DNA from: Microbispora siamensis
GTDB lineage: Bacteria; Actinomycetota; Actinomycetes; Streptosporangiales; Streptosporangiaceae
Direction: 5' to 3'
Assembly (NCBI RefSeq): GCF_016863095.1
Contig: NZ_BOOF01000055.1
Location: forward strand, 1 to 64,000
DNA length: 64,000 nucleotides
Shown here: piece after piece, positions 8,144-16,319 of the stretch
How the letters are laid out: each line of letters starts with the position of its first letter
Numbering within the stretch: the first letter of the stretch is position 1
The notes under the pieces: generated by a model
What the model was told of the DNA's origin: nothing
Database searches by the model: none
The model's input: the letters and a program-made list of their open reading frames with translations, nothing else
Translations under genes and position numbers: made by a program

Positions 8144-9058
8144 ATGGCATCGCCTACTGGAACCTCCGACGCCCCCTTCGGCCGCACGCTGACCGCGATG
8201 GTCACGCCGTTCACCTCTGACGGCGCCGTCGACTACGAGGGCGTCCAGCGGCTCGCCGCCTATCTCGTGGACGAGCAGCGCAACGACGGTCTGGTGGTCA
8301 GCGGCACCACGGGGGAGTCCCCCACCACCTCCGACGAGGAGAAGGACCGCATCCTCCGCGCGGTCGTCGAGGCCGTGGGCGACCGGGCCACCGTCGTGGC
8401 CGGCGCCGGCACCAACGACACGCGGCACAGTGTGGAGCTGGCCAAGGCCGCCGAACGCGCGGGCGCGCACGGTCTCCTGGTGGTGACCCCTTACTACAAC
8501 AAACCGCCGCAGGAGGGTCTGCTCCGGCACTTCACCGCCGTCGCGGACGCGACCGGCCTTCCGGTGATGCTGTACGACATTCCCGGCCGCGCCGGGGTGC
8601 CCATCACGATCGAGACCCTGTTCCGGCTGGCCGAGCATCCGCGCATCGCCGCCGTCAAGGACGCCAAGGGCGACCTGTTCGCGGGCTCGCAGGTGATGGC
8701 CTCCACCGACCTCGTCTTCTACTCCGGCGACGACCTGCTGAACCTGCCGTGGCTCTCGGTCGGCGCGGCGGGGTACGTCAGCGTGGTGGGCCACGTGGTG
8801 GGCGCCGAGTTGGCCTCGATGGCCGACTCCTACCGGTCCGGTGACGTCGAGAACGCACTGGCCCTCCACCGTCAGCTCCTTCCGGTGGTCTCGGCGATCA
8901 TGACGCGCACCCAGGGGGCGATCATGGTCAAGGCGGCGTTGAAGCTGGTGGGCCAGGACGCCGGGTACGTCCGGCCGCCGCTCGTGGACGCCACGGAGGA
9001 GCAGATCACAGCGCTTCGGGAGGACCTCATCACGGGGGGCCTCAAGCTTGCGGATTAG
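8144..9058 (+). CDS. dapA: 4-hydroxy-tetrahydrodipicolinate synthase
   Basis: 304 residues, the usual DapA length. It condenses pyruvate with aspartate semialdehyde in lysine and diaminopimelate synthesis. The (beta/alpha)8 barrel shows the pyruvate-binding GTTGESPT (54-61), TPYYNKP (115-121), Tyr144, DIPGRAG with Arg149 for the substrate carboxylate, and the Schiff-base Lys172 in AAVKDAKGD. The ATG at 8144 has no ribosome site but a TACCGT hexamer ends seven bases upstream, compatible with a leaderless mRNA. The following RNase J gene is a conserved actinobacterial neighbour, which supports the biosynthetic DapA assignment over a sugar-acid aldolase. Confidence 0.93.
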   Translation: MASPTGTSDAPFGRTLTAMVTPFTSDGAVDYEGVQRLAAYLVDEQRNDGLVVSGTTGESPTTSDEEKDRILRAVVEAVGDRATVVAGAGTNDTRHSVELAKAAERAGAHGLLVVTPYYNKPPQEGLLRHFTAVADATGLPVMLYDIPGRAGVPITIETLFRLAEHPRIAAVKDAKGDLFAGSQVMASTDLVFYSGDDLLNLPWLSVGAAGYVSVVGHVVGAELASMADSYRSGDVENALALHRQLLPVVSAIMTRTQGAIMVKAALKLVGQDAGYVRPPLVDATEEQITALREDLITGGLKLAD

Positions 9059-9076
9059 ATCAACAGATGGAGCCGA

Positions 9077-9175
9077 ATGAGCGAGTTGAACAGAAGAAAC
9101 GACGATAGGGAACCGCGCGTGAGCGCGCACTGCGAGGGACCCCAGGACGAGCGCGGGGCGGAGGGCGCGGAATGA
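9077..9175 (+). CDS. Possible 32-aa leader ORF coupled to rnj
   Basis: An ATG at 9077 with GGAG four bases upstream opens a 32-codon frame whose TGA overlaps the ATG of rnj (ATGA at 9172-9175). The peptide is hydrophilic and charged (ELNRRNDDREPR; GPQDERGAEGAE) and resembles no known protein. Its position suggests a translationally coupled leader; it may equally be chance in the untranslated region. Confidence 0.3.
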   Translation: MSELNRRNDDREPRVSAHCEGPQDERGAEGAE

Positions 9176-10857
9176 GTCACCCGCATCCCGAACTCGGGCC
9201 ACCCCCGCCGCTGCCGGAGAACGGCCTGCGCATCGTCGCGCTGGGGGGTCTCGGCGAGATCGGCCGCAACATGGCGGTCTTCGAGTACGACGGCCGTCTG
9301 CTCGTGGTGGACTGCGGCGTGCTGTTCCCCGAGCCCGACCAGCCGGGCGTCGATCTCATCCTGCCCGACTTCGACTACATACGGGGGCGGCTCGACGACA
9401 TCGAGGCGCTCGTGCTCACGCACGCGCACGAGGACCACATCGGCGCGGTGCCGTACCTGCTGCGGGAGCGGCGCGACATCCCGGTCGTCGGCTCGCGGCT
9501 GACGCTCGGGCTCATCGAGAGCAAGCTGACCGAGCACCGGATGCAGCCGGTCAAGGTCGAGGTGATCGAGGGCGAGCGGCGCTCGTTCGGGCCGTTCGAG
9601 TGCGAGTTCGTCTCGGTCAACCACTCGATCCCCGACGCGCTGGCCGTGGCGATCCGCACCCCGGCGGGCCTCGTCCTGCACACCGGCGACTTCAAGATGG
9701 ACCAGCTTCCGCTGGACGGGCGGCTGACCGACCTCGGGGCGTTCGCCCGGCTCGGGGCCGAGGGCGTCGACCTGCTGATGTCCGACTCCACCAACTCGGA
9801 GGTGCCGGGCTTCGTCACCAGCGAGCGGGAGATCGCGCCGGTCATCGACGACGTCTTCCGCAGCGCGTCCAAGCGGATCATCGTGGCGAGCTTCGCCTCG
9901 CACATCCACCGCGTCCAGCAGATCATGGACGCGGCCGAGAAGCACGGCCGCAAGGTCGCGCTCATCGGCAGGTCGATGGTGCGCAACATGGGCGTGGCGC
10001 GCGAACTCGGCTACCTGAAGGTGCCCGGGGGCCTGCTCGTGGACTCCCGGGAGATCGAGGAGTGGCCGCCGGAGGACGTGGTGCTGATCTGCACCGGCTC
10101 CCAGGGCGAGCCCATGGCGGCGCTGTCGCGCATGGCCAACCGCGACCACCCCATCAGGATCGCCGAGGGCGACACGGTCCTGCTCGCCTCGTCGCTCGTG
10201 CCGGGCAACGAGACGGCGGTCAGCAAGGTCATCAACGGCCTCAACCGCTGGGGCGCGCGCGTGGTCCACAAGGGCAACGCGCGGGTGCACGTCTCCGGCC
10301 ACGCCGCCGCGGGCGAGCTGCTGTACGTGCTCAACCTCACCAAGCCGTCCAACTTCATGCCCGTGCACGGGGAGTGGCGGCACCTGCGGGCGCACGCCCG
10401 GCTGGCCGAGCTGACCGGCGTGCCCACGGAGAACATCGTGATCGCCGAGGACGGCGTGGTCGTGGACCTCGTCGACGGCCAGGCGAGGATCACCGGCGCG
10501 GTCCCGTGCGGGTACGTCTTCGTGGACGGCACCTCGGTGGGCGACATCACCGACGTGGCGCTCAAGGACCGGCGGATCCTGGGCGACGAGGGGTTCATCT
10601 CCATCGTCGTGGTGGTGGACTCCACCACCGGGAAGCTCACCGGCGGACCGGAGATCACCGCCCGCGGTTCGGGCATCGACCCCGACGCGTTCGACGCGGT
10701 CGTCCCGCAGATCGAGGCCGCGCTGCAGGAGGTCGCCGCGTCGGGGGTGGCCGATGAGATGCAGATCCGCCGGACCATCCGGCGTACGGTGGGCCGCTGG
10801 GTGAGCGACACCTACCGGCGTCGCCCGATGATCATCCCGGTGGTCGTCGAGGTCTAG
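9172..10857 (+). CDS. rnj: Ribonuclease J
   Basis: 561 residues with the full RNase J architecture: a metallo-beta-lactamase core with H84-A-H86-E-D88-H89 zinc motif, SVNHSIPDALAV, HTGDFKMD, an inserted beta-CASP domain (SDSTNSEVPGF; ASFASHIHRVQQI; TGSQGEPMAAL; VSGHAAAGEL; PVHGEWRHL) and a C-terminal domain ending RRRPMIIPVVVEV. It degrades and matures RNA as a 5'-3' exo- and endonuclease in the cytoplasm. GGAGGG stands seven bases before the ATG. It follows dapA by 113 bases and is probably in the same operon. Confidence 0.95.
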   Translation: MSHPHPELGPPPPLPENGLRIVALGGLGEIGRNMAVFEYDGRLLVVDCGVLFPEPDQPGVDLILPDFDYIRGRLDDIEALVLTHAHEDHIGAVPYLLRERRDIPVVGSRLTLGLIESKLTEHRMQPVKVEVIEGERRSFGPFECEFVSVNHSIPDALAVAIRTPAGLVLHTGDFKMDQLPLDGRLTDLGAFARLGAEGVDLLMSDSTNSEVPGFVTSEREIAPVIDDVFRSASKRIIVASFASHIHRVQQIMDAAEKHGRKVALIGRSMVRNMGVARELGYLKVPGGLLVDSREIEEWPPEDVVLICTGSQGEPMAALSRMANRDHPIRIAEGDTVLLASSLVPGNETAVSKVINGLNRWGARVVHKGNARVHVSGHAAAGELLYVLNLTKPSNFMPVHGEWRHLRAHARLAELTGVPTENIVIAEDGVVVDLVDGQARITGAVPCGYVFVDGTSVGDITDVALKDRRILGDEGFISIVVVVDSTTGKLTGGPEITARGSGIDPDAFDAVVPQIEAALQEVAASGVADEMQIRRTIRRTVGRWVSDTYRRRPMIIPVVVEV

Positions 10858-10869
10858 GGAACAATCCCG

Positions 10870-10899
10870 TTGTACTCGGAGACGGGCGTGGCGTAGCGT
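10870..10899 (+). promoter_or_regulatory. Candidate leaderless promoter of the DUF402 gene
   Basis: TTGTAC (10870-10875) and TAGCGT (10894-10899) are 18 bases apart, and the GTG start at 10907 follows the -10 element by seven bases with no ribosome site between. This is the typical spacing of an actinobacterial leaderless transcript. Confidence 0.4.
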
Positions 10900-10906
10900 C
10901 CCGCCC

Positions 10907-11404
10907 GTGTCCGAGATGAGGATCATCTACCGCAAGTACGGCGGATCGCTGCACTGGCACCACCACGCGCGCGTGCTGGGCGAGGACGAGCACGGAGTCT
11001 GGGTCGGCTGTCCCTCCGGGATGATCGCCCAGCGGGGGCACGAGCCCCCGACGGTCTTCGAGTTCGCGTCCGTCATCCTGTTTCCCCGCGACGCGTGGTG
11101 GACGGCGGCGTTCAACGCGCCGCCGCGCAAGGCGGAGATCTACTGTGACATCACGACGGTCCCCGTGCGCGGCGACGCCCGGATCACGATGGTCGATCTC
11201 GATCTCGACGTGCTCCGGATGCGCGACGGCCGGCTGATCCTGGACGACGAGGACGAGTTCGCCGAGCATCAGGTGCGGTACGCGTACCCGGAGGAGATCA
11301 TCCGTCAGGCGGAGCGGTCGGCCGCCTGGCTGATGGAGGCCGTGGGCGCGCGTACCGGCCCGTTCGGCGGCGCCCACGACCGCTGGCTGTCCCAGGTCAC
11401 ATGA
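10907..11404 (+). CDS. DUF402 domain protein (FomD/Ntdp-like)
   Basis: 165 residues with the DUF402 beta-barrel pattern: RKYGGSLHWHHHARVLGEDEHGVWVGC at the N-terminus, FPRDAWWTAAFN, then YCDITTVPVRGDARITMVDLDLDVLR carrying the conserved acidic metal ligands, and a helical C-terminus. Family members characterised elsewhere hydrolyse nucleoside diphosphates or nucleotidyl intermediates (FomD, Ntdp). The GTG at 10907 is preferred because of the promoter spacing; ATG 10916 is three codons inside. Converges with the MFS gene, seven bases away. Confidence 0.8.
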   Translation: MSEMRIIYRKYGGSLHWHHHARVLGEDEHGVWVGCPSGMIAQRGHEPPTVFEFASVILFPRDAWWTAAFNAPPRKAEIYCDITTVPVRGDARITMVDLDLDVLRMRDGRLILDDEDEFAEHQVRYAYPEEIIRQAERSAAWLMEAVGARTGPFGGAHDRWLSQVT

Positions 11405-11411
11405 CCGGGGA

Positions 11412-12950
11412 TCACTTGACCGGGACCGGCTCGGGCTCGTCCACGGTCTCCGGGATCACCTTGGGCACGCCGCGCAGCGCGAACGGCACGGCGACCGCGA
11501 GCACGAGCAGGATCGCCGCGCCGGTCAGCACGGTGACGTGGATGCCCTCGACGAACGCCTGCCGCGCGGCCCGGGCGACGGCCCCCGCGGCGTCGCCCGG
11601 GAGCGCGGCGGCGGCCTTCAGCGCGCCCGCGAGCGTGTCGCGGGCCTCGGCCGCCGCGCCATGGGACAGCCCGGGCGGAAGCACCAGGCCGTTGCGGTAG
11701 GCGCTGGTCAGCACGGTGCCGAGCACGGCGATGCCGAGCGCGCCGCCCATCTCGTGGGCGGTCTCCGAGATCGCGCTCGCCGCGCCGGCGCGCTCCTTGG
11801 GCACCGAGGCGAGCAGCGTGTCGCCGGTCACCGCGAACGTGAAGCCCATGCCGACGCCCTGGATGAGCATGGCGACGAGCATGTAGAGGTAGGGCGTCCC
11901 GGTATCGATCCGGCTGAACAGGATGAACCCGATCGCGGTCAGCACCAGTCCGAGGCTGACGACCGGCCCGCGGCCCCACCGGTGCACGAGCACCCCGGAC
12001 AGCGCGCCGCCGAGGCCCCCGGCGAGGCCGCCCGGCATGCCGGCGAGCCCGGCGGTCAGCGGCGACCAGCCCATGACGAGCTGGAAGTACTGCGCGAAGA
12101 CCACCGACATGGCGAGCATCGCGAAGACCGCGACCAGTTCGGCGCCGACCGTGGCCGCGAACGCGCGCCGCCGGAACAGCGCCACATCGATCAGCGGCTC
12201 GGCCAGCCGGGTCTGCCTGCGGACGAACACGACCAGCGCGGCGACCGCGACCACCGCCGCGACGATCACGCGGGCCTGCGCGACGCCGCCGGTCGCGGCC
12301 TCCTTCAGCGCGTAGATCAGGCCGAGCACGCCCACGGCGGACAGCGGGACGCTGACGAGGTCGAGCCGTCCGGGACGGGGGTTGCGCGACTCGGGCAGCA
12401 CGACGAGCCCGGCGGCCAGGACGACTACGACGACGGGCACGTTGATCAGGAAGACCGAGCCCCACCAGAAGTGGTCGAGCAGCAGGCCGCCGACGATGGG
12501 GCCGAGGGCGAACCCGACCGCCGACACGCTGCTCCAGATGCCGACCGCGGTGGTCCGCTGCTTCGGGTCGGTGAACACGTTGCGGACCAGCGACAGCGTC
12601 GAAGGCATGACGGTGGCCCCGGCGACCCCGAGCAGGGCCCGGGCGGCGATCAGCAGTGGGGCGTTCGGCGCGTACGCCGTCAGGGCCGAGGCCGCGCCGA
12701 AGGCGGCCAGGCCGGCGAGCAGCAGCCGCCTGCGCCCGATGCGGTCGCCGAGGTTGCCCATCGTGACCAGCAGCGCGGCCAGCGCGAAGCCGTAGATGTC
12801 GGCGATCCACAGCATCTGGGTGGCCGAGGGCGCGAGGTCCTCGCCCAGCTTCGGCAGGGCGAGGTGCAGCACGGTGAGGTCGAGGGACAGCAGGAGCACG
12901 GCCGCGCACGCGACGGCCAGCGTGCCCCACTTCCGGGAGGTGTCGTTCAT
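11412..12950 (-). CDS. DHA2-family MFS drug exporter
   Basis: About 512 residues with 14 predicted transmembrane helices, the DHA2 (EmrB/QacA) topology. Seen motifs are LDLTVLHLALPKLGEDL in helix 1, motif A GNLGDRIGRRRLLLAGL between helices 2 and 3, and motif C-like GFALGPIVGGLLLD in helix 5. It would expel drugs or metabolites by proton antiport. Start: ATG 12950 begins just before helix 1; a GTG at 12989 overlaps the regulator's stop by eight bases and is possible. A perfect 11-base inverted repeat lies between the upstream regulator's stop and this ATG. It sits far from the enediyne genes, so a role in their export is not indicated. Confidence 0.88.
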   Translation of the reverse strand: MNDTSRKWGTLAVACAAVLLLSLDLTVLHLALPKLGEDLAPSATQMLWIADIYGFALAALLVTMGNLGDRIGRRRLLLAGLAAFGAASALTAYAPNAPLLIAARALLGVAGATVMPSTLSLVRNVFTDPKQRTTAVGIWSSVSAVGFALGPIVGGLLLDHFWWGSVFLINVPVVVVVLAAGLVVLPESRNPRPGRLDLVSVPLSAVGVLGLIYALKEAATGGVAQARVIVAAVVAVAALVVFVRRQTRLAEPLIDVALFRRRAFAATVGAELVAVFAMLAMSVVFAQYFQLVMGWSPLTAGLAGMPGGLAGGLGGALSGVLVHRWGRGPVVSLGLVLTAIGFILFSRIDTGTPYLYMLVAMLIQGVGMGFTFAVTGDTLLASVPKERAGAASAISETAHEMGGALGIAVLGTVLTSAYRNGLVLPPGLSHGAAAEARDTLAGALKAAAALPGDAAGAVARAARQAFVEGIHVTVLTGAAILLVLAVAVPFALRGVPKVIPETVDEPEPVPVK

Positions 12951-12951
12951 G

Positions 12952-12981
12952 GCCGTCAGCGTGCGCGCGGACGCTGACGGC
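12952..12981. promoter_or_regulatory. Perfect inverted repeat at the MFS start
   Basis: GCCGTCAGCGT (12952-12962) pairs perfectly with ACGCTGACGGC (12971-12981) around eight bases. It fills the interval between the regulator stop and the MFS ATG at 12950. It could be an operator, or an RNA hairpin blocking initiation at 12950. Confidence 0.45.
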
Positions 12982-15900
12982 TCACCCACCGAGCGCTGAC
13001 AGGTGCCTTTCGATGACGGTCAGCGCCGCCGCCTCCGTGCCCGTCCTGATCTCCGCCGTGACCGGCACCCGCTCCCGCGTGAACGCCCCGGCCTCGGCGT
13101 ACGCCCGGTCGAAGGCGCCGTCGCCGAGGGCGCTCCGGCAGCGCGCCTCGATCCGGGCGACGTCCGGGTCGCCGGCGGCCGGGGCTCCGCGCAGGGCGGC
13201 GCCGATGCCCAGCAGCCAGGCGGCCCGCTCGGGGGCCTCCTCAAGCAGCGCGACGCCGGCGACTCCCTCCGCGACCGCGGCGGTCATGACGAGGCTGCGG
13301 GTGCCGAGCCCGGTGGTGAGGGCACGGCGGTGCCAGGCCAGCGCCTCGGCGGCCTCGCCCGACATCTGCGCGGCCCAGCCGAGCGCGAGGTAGACGCGCG
13401 AGCGCGTCTCCTCGGCGGTGAACCATTCGGCCGTGCACTCCGCCAGGGCCGCCTCGTACCACCGGCGGGCCCGGGGCAGGTCGCCGCCGAGCCGGGCGAG
13501 TTCGCCGAGCCCGAGGAGCGCCGTCGCGAGGATCTCCGGGGCGCCCGTGCGCCGGGACAGCTCGGCGCCCCGCTCGAAGTCGGCCCTCGCGGCGTCCGAG
13601 TGTCCGGAGCGCATCCGGGCCCAGGCGCGGCGGCAGAGGGTCTCGGCGAGGTCCGCCGTGGCGCCCAGCCGCTCGGACAGGTCGAGCGCCTCGTTGGTCA
13701 GCGCCTCGACGCGTTCGAGATCTCCCCGCCGGTCGGCGACGTCCGCCATGGCGGACAGCATCATCACCCGCAGCCAGACGTCCCCGGCGGCGCGGGCCTC
13801 CCGGAGCGCGCCGGTGAGCTCCTGCTCGGCCTCGTCGAGCCGGCCGTCGAAGGCCTTGAGGTAGGAGAGGCTGAACCGGCTGAGCATCCGCGTCCACGGG
13901 TCGCGGTCGAACACGCGGAACAGGTCCTCCAGCCGGTGGAGCTCCTCCCTGGCGGGAGGACCGCTGATCATCGCGTGCAGCACGAGGAGGAACGGCTGGC
14001 GGGGTGGCATGGGCAGGGTGTAGGTCCGGCGGACGGCCTCGGCCACGAGCGCGTCCACGACGGGGCTGCTCGTCCCGCCCCAGGCCACGAGGCAGGCGCA
14101 CACGACGTGCTCCTCCTCCAGCCCCTCGGGCGGCGTGGCGCCGACCCCGCCCAGCAGTTCGGCGGCCAGCCGGGCGGCCTCGCCGCGCAGTCCGCGGAGC
14201 AGCCAGTAGCCGGTCGCGGCCGACAGCAGCCGCAGCGCGGAGGCCACGTCGCCCGCGCGTACGGCGCGGCGCAGCGCGGCCTGCAGGTTGTCGCGCTCGC
14301 CGTCCATCCGGCGCAGCCACTCGATCTGGCCGGGCCCGCGCAGGTGGGGGTCGGCCTTGGCGGCCAGGTCCAGGACGTACGCGAGGTGGGCCTTCCGCAT
14401 GGACTCGCTCTCGCCGGCCTCGGCCAGCCGTTCCGCGCAGAACGCGCGGATCGTCTCCAGCATCCGGTAGCGGTCGTCCACCACCTCGACGAGGGACTTG
14501 TCCACCAGGGAGGCGAGCACCCCGTCGGTGTCGGGCAGGCCGCACACCCGCTCGGCCGCCTCCAGCGTCGCGCCCCCCGCGAAGACCGTCAGCCGCCGCG
14601 CGAGCGCGCGTTCCGGCTCGTCGAGCAGGTCCCAGCTCCACTCGACGACCGCGCGCAGCGTCCGGTGGCGCGGCTGCGCCGTACGGCTGCCGCGCGACAG
14701 CAGCGCGAAGCGGGGCGCGTCGCCCTCCGGCTCGGAATCGCCGGTTCCGAGACGGGCGGCGATCTGGGCCAGGGGCAGCGAGCGCAGCCGCGCGGCGGCC
14801 AGTTCGACGGCGAGCGGCAGCCCGTCCAGCGCCCGGCAGATCCGCAGCACGTGCTCGACGTCGCCGGGCGCGAGAACGAAGCCGGGCCGTACGGCGGCCG
14901 CCCGCTCGACGAACAGCCGTACGGCCGGGTAGGCGAGCGCGCCCTCGACGGCGGGATCTCCAGCGGGATCCCCAGCGGGCGGCGGGACCCGCAGTGGGGG
15001 AACCGGGCACAGACGCTCCCCGGTGATGCCGAGCGCCTCCCTGCCGGTGGCCAGCACGCGCAGGGCGGGGCACGCCGCGAGCAGCCGGTCGGCGAGCCGG
15101 GCCGCCTCCTCCACGACGTGCTCGCAGTTGTCGAGCACGAGCAGCACCGGCCGCAGGGTCAGGGCCGCCACCAGGCGGGCGACGGGATCGGCGGCGCCCT
15201 GCCGCGTCCCGGGAGCGGGGATGGCCACGGCGGTCTCGCGCAGCCCGAGCGCGCCGAGCACGGCCTGCGGCACGTCGGCGCCGTCGGTGAGCGGGGCCAG
15301 TTCCACGAGGCAGACCTCGCCCGGCCACCGGGCCGCCGCCTCGATCGCCAGCCGGGTCTTCCCGGTGCCGCCCGGGCCGGTGAGCGTCACCAGCCGCGCC
15401 TCGGTGAGCAGCGCGTCGATGCGCTCCAGCTCGGCGGCGCGGCCCACGAGAGAGGTGAGCGGGACGGGCCGCCCGCCGGGCGCGGCGGAGGCGGGAGCGA
15501 GGGCCGGATCGGAGCGCAGCACCGCGAGGTGGATCGCGGACAGCTCGGCCGACGGGTCGGCGCCCAGCTCGTCGGCGAGCACCCGCCGGGCGTCCTCGAA
15601 GACGGACAACGCCTCCGCCGGGCGGCCCGCCGCGTAGAGCGCGCGCATGAGCTGCCCGCGCGAGCGCTCCCGCAGCGGGTGCGCGGCGACCCGTTCCTGC
15701 AGTTCGGGCAGCACGTCGCGGTGCCTGCCGAGGGCCAGGGCCGCCTCGGCGAGGTCCTCGGCCGCCGACAGGCGCAGCTCCTCCAGCCGGGCCGCCTGGG
15801 CGGGCGCGAACGGCGCGTCGGGCACGTCCGCGAGCGCCGGCCCGCGCCACAGCGCGAGCGCGGCGTCGAGGAGATTGGCGGCCCGGGCCGGGTCGCCCGC

Positions 15901-16257
15901 GTCGAGCGCCCGCCGCCCCTCTGCCGCCAGCCGTTCGAAGCGTGAGGCGTCCACGTCGTCCGGGTCCACCGCGAGCCGGTAACCCGCCGGTTCCCGCACG
16001 ACCAGGTCGCCCAGGTTGCCAGGGCCGGCGAGGTGCCGGCGCAGCCGCGACACCTGGGCCTGCAGCGCGTTGTCCGCTCCGGACGGAGGCTCGGCGCCGT
16101 ACAGGCCGTCGATCAGGCGGTCGGTGGTGACGATCTTCCCCGCGTTGAGCAGCAGCAGGCCGAGCAGCGCGCGCAGCCCCGGCCCGCCGACGGGGACCGG
16201 GCGGTCGCCGTCGGGCCGCGCCTCCGTCGGGCCGAGGATGCCGAACCGCATGCCCAT
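12982..16257 (-). CDS. AfsR/SARP-like regulator (BTAD + NB-ARC ATPase + TPR)
   Basis: 1,091 residues. N-terminal winged helix (MRFGILGPTEARPDG; LLLLNAGKIVTTDRLIDGLYG; LQAQVSRLRRHL, residues ~3-95), a bacterial transcriptional activator domain (~100-245), then an NTPase with Walker A LTGPGGTGKTRLAIEAA and Walker-B-like LRPVLLVLDNCEHV, and a long C-terminal TPR-like helical region. This is the large AfsR-type layout with a COG3903-like ATPase core. It lies directly upstream of the MFS exporter on the same strand and overlaps or abuts it, so it is the likely controller of that exporter. Phased repeats are present upstream of its start. Confidence 0.88.
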   Translation of the reverse strand: MGMRFGILGPTEARPDGDRPVPVGGPGLRALLGLLLLNAGKIVTTDRLIDGLYGAEPPSGADNALQAQVSRLRRHLAGPGNLGDLVVREPAGYRLAVDPDDVDASRFERLAAEGRRALDAGDPARAANLLDAALALWRGPALADVPDAPFAPAQAARLEELRLSAAEDLAEAALALGRHRDVLPELQERVAAHPLRERSRGQLMRALYAAGRPAEALSVFEDARRVLADELGADPSAELSAIHLAVLRSDPALAPASAAPGGRPVPLTSLVGRAAELERIDALLTEARLVTLTGPGGTGKTRLAIEAAARWPGEVCLVELAPLTDGADVPQAVLGALGLRETAVAIPAPGTRQGAADPVARLVAALTLRPVLLVLDNCEHVVEEAARLADRLLAACPALRVLATGREALGITGERLCPVPPLRVPPPAGDPAGDPAVEGALAYPAVRLFVERAAAVRPGFVLAPGDVEHVLRICRALDGLPLAVELAAARLRSLPLAQIAARLGTGDSEPEGDAPRFALLSRGSRTAQPRHRTLRAVVEWSWDLLDEPERALARRLTVFAGGATLEAAERVCGLPDTDGVLASLVDKSLVEVVDDRYRMLETIRAFCAERLAEAGESESMRKAHLAYVLDLAAKADPHLRGPGQIEWLRRMDGERDNLQAALRRAVRAGDVASALRLLSAATGYWLLRGLRGEAARLAAELLGGVGATPPEGLEEEHVVCACLVAWGGTSSPVVDALVAEAVRRTYTLPMPPRQPFLLVLHAMISGPPAREELHRLEDLFRVFDRDPWTRMLSRFSLSYLKAFDGRLDEAEQELTGALREARAAGDVWLRVMMLSAMADVADRRGDLERVEALTNEALDLSERLGATADLAETLCRRAWARMRSGHSDAARADFERGAELSRRTGAPEILATALLGLGELARLGGDLPRARRWYEAALAECTAEWFTAEETRSRVYLALGWAAQMSGEAAEALAWHRRALTTGLGTRSLVMTAAVAEGVAGVALLEEAPERAAWLLGIGAALRGAPAAGDPDVARIEARCRSALGDGAFDRAYAEAGAFTRERVPVTAEIRTGTEAAALTVIERHLSALGG

Positions 16258-16279
16258 GATTGTCCCGCATCGTCCGGCC

Positions 16280-16318
16280 CTGCGCGGCCCTGTGCGAGAG
16301 CGATGCGGCACTGTGCGG
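16280..16318. repeat. Four octamer direct repeats with ~10-11 bp phasing upstream of the BTAD regulator
   Basis: CTGCGCGG (16280), CTGTGCGA (16290), CGATGCGG (16301) and CTGTGCGG (16311) recur every 10-11 bases just upstream of the regulator gene that starts at 16257. SARP-type DNA-binding domains are known to bind heptameric direct repeats spaced by one helical turn, so this is a candidate autoregulatory site. CCGCATCG/CGATGCGG (16265-16272/16301-16308) is also an inverted pair. Confidence 0.4.
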
Positions 16319-16319
16319 C

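Noticed and set aside
9055-10926. Long open frame (623 codons) on the minus strand opposite rnj
   Set aside because: It is the mirror of a strongly conserved RNase J gene; its translation is a His/Arg/Asp-rich sequence without any domain, typical of antisense frames in high-GC DNA.
11412-16257. MFS exporter as enediyne self-resistance
   Set aside because: It is tightly paired with its own BTAD regulator and more than 19 kb from the first enediyne-cluster gene.
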